Part shown: positions 1 through 6,327 of the stretch, one piece after another | Position numbering within the stretch: the first letter of the stretch is position 1 | Layout: every line of letters begins with the position of its first letter | DNA from: CAYOHG01 sp964465125 | GTDB lineage: Bacteria; Planctomycetota; Phycisphaerae; UBA1845; Fen-1342 | Assembly: GCA_964465125.1 (NCBI GenBank) | Contig: CAYXIO010000080.1 | Location: forward strand, 1-13,582 | DNA: 13,582 nt | Reading direction: 5' to 3' | Position numbers and translations under genes: made by a program | The notes under the pieces: generated by a model | The model's database searches: none | Told to the model about the DNA's origin: nothing | Seen by the model: only the letters and a program-made list of their open reading frames with translations

Positions 1-1002
1 CCCGCGCCGGCGACCGTTGCCGCGCCGGTCGCGACCCCCGCACCGCCCGCTCGCGCCGCGGGCCGCGACGGCGGCCCCACCCCGGCCGCCCCCGTCGTGC
101 GCAAGATCGCGCGCGAGCTAGGCATTGACCTCTCGATCGTCCCGCCCAGCGGACCCCACGGCCGGGTGCTCCGCGAAGACGTCGAAGCTTTCGCCAAGGG
201 CGCGTCGGCGCGGCCCGCGGCCCCGTCGGGCGGCGGCTCCGCAAGCGCTCCGATCGCCGTTCCTGCCGGCGAAATGCCCGACTTTTCGCAATGGGGACCG
301 GTCCGACGCGAGAAGCCCTCGCAAATCCGCAAGACCATCGCGCGGCAGATGACCCGCGCCTGGCTGAACGTTCCGCGCGTCACGCACGGCGATGAAGTCG
401 ACATCACCGAGATGGAGCGCAACCGCAAGGAGCTGAACGCGTCGCTGCGCGAGGGCCAGGCCAAGATCACCATGACCGCGATCGTGCTGAAGGCCGTCGC
501 GGCGGCGCTGCGCGCGTATCCGCAGTTCAACTGCTCCTACGACGCCGCCGCGGAAGAGATCATCCACAAGGACTACATTCACCTGGGCGTCGCGGTGGAT
601 TCGCCGCGCGGGCTGGTCGTGCCGGTGGTGCGTGACGTCGACCGCAAACCCCTGCCGCAAGTCGCCGGCGAGCTGAACGACCTCGCGGACCGCATCCGCA
701 CGGGCAAGTTCGAGATCAGCGAGCTGCGCGGCGCGACGTTCACCGTCACCAACGTCGGCGCGCTGGGCGGAACCGTCAGCACGCCGATGGTGAACTTTCC
801 CGAGGTCGCGATCTTCGGTCTCGGCAAGGCCAAGTGGACGGCCGTGGTGCTCGACGATCACAAGACCATCCAGCCGCGGCTGATCATGCCGGTGTTCCTG
901 TCGTTCGATCATCGCATGTGCGACGGGGCCGACGCCGCCCGCTTCACGCGCGAGATCGTCAGCTCGCTTCGGAATCCACTGCGGTTGATCAGCTTCGGGT
1001 AG
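1..1002 (+). CDS. aceF: Dihydrolipoamide acyltransferase (E2), pyruvate-dehydrogenase type, 5'-truncated by the window edge
   Basis: This is the E2 core of a 2-oxoacid dehydrogenase complex, which transfers the acyl group from lipoamide to CoA in the cytoplasm. The frame is open from base 1, so the true start and the lipoyl domain(s) lie upstream; 333 residues are visible. In order: an Ala/Pro-rich linker (about 1-32), a peripheral subunit-binding domain (about 33-64, beginning VRKIARELGID and containing PHGRVLREDV), a second flexible linker, then the catalytic domain from about 98 to the end. The active-site DHRxxDG motif is intact as DHRMCDG (His304, Asp308). The stretch DFSQWGPV followed by W-x-x-x-P-R-V-T and D-x-T resembles pyruvate E2 (AceF) more than succinyl E2, so the symbol is likely but not certain. 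It ends with TAG at 1000-1002. No E3 gene follows, so it may be the last gene of its operon. Confidence 0.9.
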   Translation, partial: PAPATVAAPVATPAPPARAAGRDGGPTPAAPVVRKIARELGIDLSIVPPSGPHGRVLREDVEAFAKGASARPAAPSGGGSASAPIAVPAGEMPDFSQWGPVRREKPSQIRKTIARQMTRAWLNVPRVTHGDEVDITEMERNRKELNASLREGQAKITMTAIVLKAVAAALRAYPQFNCSYDAAAEEIIHKDYIHLGVAVDSPRGLVVPVVRDVDRKPLPQVAGELNDLADRIRTGKFEISELRGATFTVTNVGALGGTVSTPMVNFPEVAIFGLGKAKWTAVVLDDHKTIQPRLIMPVFLSFDHRMCDGADAARFTREIVSSLRNPLRLISFG

Positions 1003-1242
1003 GAGCGGCCCGCAAGAGCAGCGCGAACCTGCGGCGCGCGCGGCCTCGACGAATGCGCCGGCCGGGCACTCCCGCCCAGGTGTCGCGGCCACAACTCCAT
1101 GACCCGCCGTCACTTGCAGCCGCTCGTTGATGCCGCACGCATCCCCGCGAAACACTGAATGCGGAATCCGTGTCGGCAGCGCGGCGTTGCCCGTGCCGTT
1201 CGGCCGGGAGGACGCTGCCTGCCGCTCCAAGCGAGCACTTCA
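1003..1242. other. 240-bp intergenic spacer between the E2 gene and the lipoprotein gene
   Basis: No convincing gene lies here. Both flanking genes are on the plus strand, so the spacer should hold the E2 terminator and possibly the lipoprotein promoter. Only short GC-rich dyads are visible, such as CCGCA/TGCGG just after the E2 stop, with no T-tract. TTGATG at 1127-1132 is the best -35-like hexamer, but nothing resembling a good -10 follows at the right distance. The lipoprotein frame stays open back to 1159, but that stretch encodes an Arg/Cys-rich sequence unlike a protein start. Confidence 0.5.
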
Positions 1243-2178
1243 ATGCACCGCGTCGGCCTCGCGCTCGTGCTGGCGGCCGCAACACTGCTGGCCGCTTGCG
1301 ACCAACCCTTCCTCGTCAACCCAGTGAACCAACCAGCATCGGACCCGGCCAACCAACCAGCCAACGGCGTCGGCACGCAGACGCCTGCCACGCTCGGCGG
1401 CGATTCGACGGGCGATGAATCCCCGACCGCGTTCGAAACCGTCACCCAGACCGGCAGCAACTCCGTCTACAGCGGCCCGACCGCCGACAATGACCAGTTC
1501 GGCTGGTGGGACGTGATCGACCCATACGGCGAGGACACGACCACCATCTCTCCCGCGGAGGAGAGCGAAGATGTCGCCGAGCACGTCGAATCGCTGCTCT
1601 TCATGGATGAGAGTCCCGATTCCGAACTCCATGTCGTGCGCGGCCCTGACGAGGGCGAGTCCGTGTTCGCCGGCCTCGCAGGCGGCAACCGGCTGGAGGA
1701 CATCTGGTGGTACAGCGAGCACCGCAGCGCCGACTGGAGCCACTCGGAAGACGTCACCGTCTACGCCGATTTAACCGGGCGTTTGACCGCCGTGTATCTG
1801 CCAGGCATGGTCTACAACCCCGACATGCTGCTTCCGCTGCGTGACGTAGGGGACCACGTTGAGGTCGCCGGATCCGTGACCATGGCGAGCGGAATCGCCT
1901 GGAATTACACGGTCGACGCGACGGTCGCGAGCGCCGAATTCACCGGCGAGCAGGGCTCGCTGACCCTCCACATCCGCACGTTCGGCGCAGCCGGTGCGAT
2001 GGCCTGGGACATGTCCGGCATGCATGTCACGACCTATGCGGTCGGCGGCGACAGTATCGACTATGCGTCGTTCAAGCCGTACCTGGGTGATTGGGATTTC
2101 CCCGCCAGCGACGACCCGATCTTCCCGCTGCGCGTCTCGCAGGCCTTCAAGCTCTCCGGCACGCTAACCCGACAATAG
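1243..2178 (+). CDS. Predicted lipoprotein of unknown function
   Basis: The ATG at 1243 is chosen because it opens a textbook type II signal peptide: MHRV, a hydrophobic core, then the lipobox LLAAC with lipidated Cys19. Starting earlier in the open frame would bury this behind about 28 Arg-rich residues. No good Shine-Dalgarno precedes the ATG. The mature part (311 residues in total) begins with an Asn/Pro/Gln-rich low-complexity linker containing two NQPA repeats (about residues 29-41), then an acidic Ser/Thr-rich tract to about 110. A mostly beta-patterned domain follows (about 115-311) with several Trp pairs (GWWD, IWWY). Asp follows the lipid-modified Cys, which in enterobacteria keeps lipoproteins in the inner membrane; whether that rule holds here is unknown. 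I do not recognise the family. It is convergent with the peroxidase gene, so no operon partner gives a clue. Confidence 0.75.
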   Translation: MHRVGLALVLAAATLLAACDQPFLVNPVNQPASDPANQPANGVGTQTPATLGGDSTGDESPTAFETVTQTGSNSVYSGPTADNDQFGWWDVIDPYGEDTTTISPAEESEDVAEHVESLLFMDESPDSELHVVRGPDEGESVFAGLAGGNRLEDIWWYSEHRSADWSHSEDVTVYADLTGRLTAVYLPGMVYNPDMLLPLRDVGDHVEVAGSVTMASGIAWNYTVDATVASAEFTGEQGSLTLHIRTFGAAGAMAWDMSGMHVTTYAVGGDSIDYASFKPYLGDWDFPASDDPIFPLRVSQAFKLSGTLTRQ

Positions 2179-2205
2179 ACTCTGCCGCCGCGCTGAGTAA
2201 ACACC

Positions 2206-2235
2206 CGGGCCACCGCGCAGCACTGCGGTGGCCCG
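2206..2235. terminator. Perfect 11-bp hairpin without T-tract between convergent genes
   Basis: The left arm CGGGCCACCGC (2206-2216) pairs perfectly with GCGGTGGCCCG (2225-2235) around an 8-nt loop. It lies 27 bp after the lipoprotein stop and 79 bp beyond the stop of the convergent peroxidase gene. It has no U-tract in either direction, so intrinsic termination of the classical kind is not assured. It could act as a bidirectional terminator or as a 3'-end stabiliser of both transcripts. Confidence 0.6.
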
Positions 2236-2314
2236 TGCGAAATCTCGCCGGCTCGTGGATTCGTCATCCCGCCGACTGGCCGCGCCGCTCGTGCCGCAGC
2301 GGCGGGCGAGCGTC

Positions 2315-4111
2315 CTAACCGCAAACGAAGCCGAGCGACCGCAGCAGCTCGCTGAGATCGAGCAGGTCCACGATGCCGTCGCCGGTGAAATCGCCCTGCT
2401 CGAACGCGGAGTCGGTCGAGCCGAAGTTCACCAGCAGCTCCGACAGGTCGATCAGGTTGACGATTCCGTCGCGCGTCACGTCGCCGATGCAGGGGCAGTG
2501 GTTGCAGAAGAACGTAAGCTGCGCGACCGGCGAGCGCGCCACACCGCCCGCGGCGCCCGAGTCCTCGATCTGCCACTGCATGTAGAGCACTTCGCCAAGC
2601 CGCGTGTAGTCGGCCACCAGCGGCCATTGCAGCGTCGCGTAGCCGCTGCCCGGCCCGCTTCCATTCAGCGAAATCGGGCCGATCAGCTCCTCGGGCGTGA
2701 GCACACCTCCGACGGGCGGCGTATGCGAAATCGCCACCGAGGCCTGCGCCCCCGCCAGCCCGCGCTCGACGCCGATCTTGAAGTCCTCATTGCCGAGATT
2801 CGGCGGCGACAGCGCGATCATCGCGGGGACGAAGCCGCCGCTGCCCGCGCTGCCGGGCCCGAGCAGGGCCGGGTTCGGCGGCGCCTGCTGCGAGTGAAGC
2901 CGCGGACGGTCGAACGGGAAGGCGCCGGCTGCGACGCGCGGGTCGGTCAGCCCGTTCGCGAGGAAGTCGATCACCGCGGGCCGCGCGTCGGGCGGCAACA
3001 CGATCGCCGGCACGAGCGGGTCCTGGTTGTCCGGGAACTGTACCTGCCCATTGATCTCGAGGTAGAAATCCAGCACCTGGTTGAGATTCGTCAGCGCGCC
3101 GTTGTGCATGAAGCTCGGCTTGAGCCCCACGTTTCGCAGCGTCGGCACCTTGAAGCGCCCACGGTCGCCCGCCAACCCGGTCACTTCCTGCCGGCCGGTG
3201 TCTTCCTGCGTCGGCCGCAACCCCACGTTGCGAAACGCGTGGTTGGTGAAGAACGGCGGCGCGTGGCACGCGAAGCACGTGGTCGCTTGGAGCGCGTTTA
3301 GGCCCTGAATCTGGCCGGGCGTCAGCGCGGCCGGATCGCCGGCGACGAACCGATCCCACGGAGTCTGGTCCGGCAGCAGCGTGCGCTCATAGGTGGCAAT
3401 CGCGAAGGCGATCCGCCCGGACGTAATCGCCTCATCGCCGAAGGCCCTCGCGAAGAGCTCGCCGTAAGTCGGCCGCGAGGCGACGACCGCGGCAAGGTCC
3501 GCCGGCAGGTTCGCCGCGATCGCCAGCGGCCGGACGCGCTCGAGCTTGGCGACCACCTCCTCCCAGTCGCGCTGCTCGTGGCTCATTTCGACGTCGTTGG
3601 TGACCGGGCCGACGGCCTGGCTCTCCAGCGCGCCGCCGAACGGAATGCGCACCTCCCCGGTCTGCGGATCGACGAACTGCGTCGGCGCGCGGCCGTCCCA
3701 GAAGAGCTCCGGCGCGTACATCGCCATCACCGCCGGATTCGCCGCCCGGCGGGTCACCTGCGGCTGAAGTCCGAACGCGTCATCGGGATCGAATTCGTTC
3801 AGAGCGTCGCAGCGAACCACTCCCGGCGACGCGAAGACGTCATCCGGACTGGGCGAAATTCCGTCAAAGCCGGGGTTCCGGACGCGACGCGGGTCCGCGC
3901 CGGACCGCTCGGGCAGGTGGCAGGTGCCGCAGGCGATCGTGTTGTCCGAGGAGAGCTGTTCGTCCCAGAAGAGAACCTTGCCCAGTAGCCGCTTTGGTTC
4001 CGTGATGGGATTCTGCGGGGGCACAGGGACCGGAGGCAGCCCTTGAGCCAGCACGACCCCTGCCGAGTTGAAGGCGCAGACCGCCAGCGTCCAAGCGTAC
4101 GGTTTTCGCAT
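2315..4111 (-). CDS. Secreted di-heme cytochrome c peroxidase / MauG-family protein with dockerin-like C-terminus
   Basis: The protein (598 residues) is a predicted periplasmic di-heme enzyme of the bacterial cytochrome c peroxidase/MauG family; true peroxide reduction versus another oxidation cannot be settled from sequence. A signal peptide (about 1-22, ending VLAQ) precedes the catalytic part. The two c-heme sites are CGTCH (61-65) and CFACH (279-283), and the typical downstream SFMHNG places a likely axial His at 336. After about residue 400 comes an extra beta-rich region (about 420-535), like the sandwich domains found on many planctomycete secreted proteins. A 58-residue dockerin-like module with two calcium loops (DVTRDGIVNLID and DFTGDGIVDLLD) closes the protein, giving a chain far longer than the roughly 350-400 residues usual for the family. 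The start is supported by a strong AAGGGAGGT (complement 4118-4126) 6 nt upstream of the ATG. The gene diverges from the CusBA-type pair and converges on the lipoprotein gene. Confidence 0.9.
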   Translation of the reverse strand: MRKPYAWTLAVCAFNSAGVVLAQGLPPVPVPPQNPITEPKRLLGKVLFWDEQLSSDNTIACGTCHLPERSGADPRRVRNPGFDGISPSPDDVFASPGVVRCDALNEFDPDDAFGLQPQVTRRAANPAVMAMYAPELFWDGRAPTQFVDPQTGEVRIPFGGALESQAVGPVTNDVEMSHEQRDWEEVVAKLERVRPLAIAANLPADLAAVVASRPTYGELFARAFGDEAITSGRIAFAIATYERTLLPDQTPWDRFVAGDPAALTPGQIQGLNALQATTCFACHAPPFFTNHAFRNVGLRPTQEDTGRQEVTGLAGDRGRFKVPTLRNVGLKPSFMHNGALTNLNQVLDFYLEINGQVQFPDNQDPLVPAIVLPPDARPAVIDFLANGLTDPRVAAGAFPFDRPRLHSQQAPPNPALLGPGSAGSGGFVPAMIALSPPNLGNEDFKIGVERGLAGAQASVAISHTPPVGGVLTPEELIGPISLNGSGPGSGYATLQWPLVADYTRLGEVLYMQWQIEDSGAAGGVARSPVAQLTFFCNHCPCIGDVTRDGIVNLIDLSELLVNFGSTDSAFEQGDFTGDGIVDLLDLSELLRSLGFVCG

Positions 4112-4323
4112 TGTGTGACCTCCCTTGCGAGGGGGAATCCAGCCGCCGACACGCCCAACGACCCAGCGCGCGGAGTATTCGGGGCTCTCTTCGGTCCGCG
4201 CCGCCTTTTTTTGGCAGGGTCGGCGATCCAGGTCAGTCGTGCGTGGCCGGAAATGTCGGACTCGCGTTGGGAATGACCAAGCCGCTGGTCCGCGTATACT
4301 CCCCCAGGCTGGAGGTCACGCGC
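4112..4323. promoter_or_regulatory. Divergent intergenic region between the peroxidase gene and the cusBA-type pair
   Basis: These 212 bp must carry promoters for both directions. On the plus strand TATACT (4295-4300) is a good -10 candidate, 10 nt before the GGAGGT ribosome-binding site, giving a very short leader. The only -35-like hexamer nearby is TTGGGA (4267-4272), with a long 22-bp spacer. A small perfect dyad GACCA/TGGTC (4275-4279 and 4286-4290) is nearly centred in that spacer, the position occupied by MerR-family metal-sensor operators, though those usually have 19-20 bp spacers. A T7 run lies at 4206-4212. No clear minus-strand promoter was found, and no known copper-box sequence could be matched. 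Confidence 0.35.
4311..4316 (+). promoter_or_regulatory. Ribosome-binding site that sets the start of the CusB-like gene
   Basis: GGAGGT sits 7 nt before the GTG at 4324. The alternative in-frame ATG at 4273 and the frame opening at 4111 have much poorer spacing or no site, and would translate the divergent promoter region. Confidence 0.75.
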
Positions 4324-6270
4324 GTGAATCAGGCAGGAACCCCAGGCCCGCAGCGCCGCTCGGTCGGCCGGCAAATCGGGCTGCTCTTCGAGATTCTGAG
4401 CGTCCGTCTGCGCTTCGTTTTCCTGATGGTCGCGGTCGGGCTGGTGGTCGGCTACTGGGACACGATCATCAACTATTACGACCGCTGGACCCGACCCGAG
4501 GCGGCTCCAACGGCCGTCGCGGACAACGTTGAGTTCTACTGCCCGATGCATCCCAACGTCCTTCGCGACGCACCGGCCAACTGTCCGATCTGCGGCATGC
4601 CCCTGACGCAGCGCAAGAAGGGCGAGACCGAGGATCTTCCCGAGGGCGTGCTGGCCCGCCGGCGGCTCTCGCCCCAACAGGTGCGTCTCGGTCGCATCAC
4701 TACGAGTCCGGTCAGCTATGAGCTGCTCAGCCGCGAGATTCGCACGGTCGGCATCGTGGAGTTCGACGAGTCGCGTCGAGCCTACATCGCGGCGCGCATG
4801 GGTGGGCGCATCGATGAGCTGCTGGTGAATTTTGTCGGCCAGGCAATCGAGCAGGGTGCGCCGCTGGCGCGGATCTACAGCCCGGACCTGATCGTCGCTC
4901 AGGAGGAGTTGCTGGTCGCGCAGCGCCGCGCCGCCGCCGCCCAGCGCGGCGAGCCCGGGCTGGATTCGACGACGGCCGGTGCATTGCTGGCCGCCGCCCG
5001 GCAGAAACTGTCGCTCTGGGGAATCACTGATGGACAGATCGCGGAGATTCTGGCGCGCGGGTCGCCCGACACGCACTTGACGATCTTCTCGCCGATCGCC
5101 GGCATCGTCACCGAGAAAGGCGTGCTCGAGGGCCGTTACGTCAGCGAGGGCGACGGGCTTTACACTATCGCCGACCTGTCGCGCGTGTGGATGCAGGCCA
5201 AGATCTTCGAGGACGACATCGCCGGGATCGAGATCGGGACGGCGGTGGCGGTGACCAGCAACGCGTTTCCCGCCGAGCTTTTCGCCGGCCGCATCACGTT
5301 CATAGCCTATACGGTCGACGGCGCGACTCGCACCATCGCCGCGCGCGTCGAAGTTGACAACCCCGAGCTCAAGCTGCGGCCGGGCATGTACGCCACCGCG
5401 GTGATTCGAACCCCCGTCGGCCGCGTGCACGTCACGGAGCCCGCGCCGGCATCTGCGGCGAGTTCCGCCAGCGATGATCGCGCCCCGCTCGACAACCTGC
5501 TGCACGCCTACCTGGACCTGTCCAGCCGGTACGTGCAGGACGTGACGGACGATTCCGCGGCGGCGCGGCTCACGCAGGCGGCGCGAGCGCTCTCCGAGAG
5601 CGGGCCGGACGCGCTGCGCGCGCAGGCCGCCTCCGTGGCGCGGGCCGGCGCTGCTCTGGCGGAACTCGATCTCAAGGCGCAGCGAACGCAGTTCGAGCAG
5701 GTCAGTGCGGCCATGATCGAGCTGCTCAAGAGCAGCCCGAGCCGGCCGCTGACGCTCCAGATCGCGCACTGCCCCATGGTAGACGCCGACTGGTTGCAGG
5801 AATCCACCACCCTGGCCAACCCCTACATGGGCCAGCGCATGTTGCAGTGCGGGTCGATCACCGAGACCCTCCCCGCGCTCGGCAGCGGCCCGCCGACCCA
5901 GGTCGTCTCAGGCTACTTCTGCCCCGTCTATCCCGAGCGGCTGTTCGAGAAGCCGGAACTCTGTCCGATCGACCAGTTCCCGATGAGATTCGTTCAGATC
6001 GAAAAGGTGCTGGCGGTCCCGGTCTCGGCCATCATCCAGACCGGCACCCGGCACATCGTCTACCGCGAGAGCAGCGAAGACACGTTCGAAATGCTCGCCG
6101 TCCAGGTCGGCCCGCGCGCCGGGGAATACTACCCGGTGCTCAGTGGACTCTCGCCCGGTGACCGTGTGGCGACGTCCGGCGCCTTCCTGGTCGACGCGGA
6201 GAACCGCCTGAATCCCGCGGCCGCGTCGATCTACTTCGGAGCGTCGGGCAATAATCCCAGGTCGCCTTAG
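4324..6270 (+). CDS. cusB: CusB-type periplasmic adaptor (membrane fusion protein) with two metal-binding-like motifs and an internal DUF3347-like domain
   Basis: This adaptor should link the inner-membrane RND pump encoded next to it to an outer-membrane channel for Cu(I)/Ag(I)-type efflux. The GTG start gives 648 residues, against roughly 400-500 for most CusB proteins. In order: a membrane anchor (about 30-47); a heavy-metal-binding motif YCPMHP...CPICGMP (Cys73, Cys87, Cys90); the hairpin and lipoyl-like parts (about 120-290, with SPIAGIV at 256-262); the beta-barrel (about 290-362, ending LRPGMYATAVI); a DUF3347-like helical domain (about 388-510, with HCPM at 482-485, NPYMGQRML and Cys509); a degenerate copy of the metal-binding motif (CPVYP at 533-537, CPI at 547-549, FPM at 552-554); and the C-terminal membrane-proximal part (about 560-630, with ALPVSAI-like VPVSAI and SGAFLVDAENRL). 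The pump gene follows after 57 nt, so the two form an operon. The family call is firm; the metal is inferred. Confidence 0.9.
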   Translation: MNQAGTPGPQRRSVGRQIGLLFEILSVRLRFVFLMVAVGLVVGYWDTIINYYDRWTRPEAAPTAVADNVEFYCPMHPNVLRDAPANCPICGMPLTQRKKGETEDLPEGVLARRRLSPQQVRLGRITTSPVSYELLSREIRTVGIVEFDESRRAYIAARMGGRIDELLVNFVGQAIEQGAPLARIYSPDLIVAQEELLVAQRRAAAAQRGEPGLDSTTAGALLAAARQKLSLWGITDGQIAEILARGSPDTHLTIFSPIAGIVTEKGVLEGRYVSEGDGLYTIADLSRVWMQAKIFEDDIAGIEIGTAVAVTSNAFPAELFAGRITFIAYTVDGATRTIAARVEVDNPELKLRPGMYATAVIRTPVGRVHVTEPAPASAASSASDDRAPLDNLLHAYLDLSSRYVQDVTDDSAAARLTQAARALSESGPDALRAQAASVARAGAALAELDLKAQRTQFEQVSAAMIELLKSSPSRPLTLQIAHCPMVDADWLQESTTLANPYMGQRMLQCGSITETLPALGSGPPTQVVSGYFCPVYPERLFEKPELCPIDQFPMRFVQIEKVLAVPVSAIIQTGTRHIVYRESSEDTFEMLAVQVGPRAGEYYPVLSGLSPGDRVATSGAFLVDAENRLNPAAASIYFGASGNNPRSP

Positions 6271-6327
6271 GCCATGGAACTGGCGGCTTCGAGTCGGCGC
6301 GGCGTAACCCGGTAGCAGCGAGTCGGC
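6271..6327 (+). other. 57-nt cusB-cusA spacer with a 13-codon reading frame and a 9-bp direct repeat
   Basis: CGAGTCGGC occurs twice (6290-6298 and 6319-6327), the second copy touching the pump's ATG. An ATG at 6274 opens a 13-codon frame (MELAASSRRGVTR) that stops with TAG at 6313-6315, in the same frame as the pump gene and 12 nt before it. No Shine-Dalgarno precedes either start. The little frame could couple translation, but it may equally be chance. Confidence 0.3.

Noticed and set aside
2489..2506. CNHCPC cluster in the peroxidase as a third heme or metal site
   Set aside because: It lacks the CxxCH His and lies at the junction to the dockerin-like module, where the last Cys is better explained as half of the clasp disulfide.
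2228..3301. A 357-codon plus-strand open frame opposite the peroxidase gene
   Set aside because: It has Arg/Val/His-rich nonsense composition and overlaps the terminator hairpin, while the opposite strand carries intact heme motifs.
4206..4212. T7 run as a terminator
   Set aside because: No stem of useful length precedes it, and no plus-strand gene ends upstream of it.
4111..4323. N-terminal extension of the CusB-like protein back to 4111 or to ATG 4273
   Set aside because: The extension is not protein-like, covers the divergent promoter region and lacks a ribosome-binding site, whereas GTG 4324 has GGAGGT at ideal spacing.
3799..5769. A 656-codon minus-strand open frame spanning the divergent region and cusB
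   Set aside because: It runs through two well-supported genes on both strands, has low-complexity composition and includes the peroxidase N-terminus in a wrong frame.
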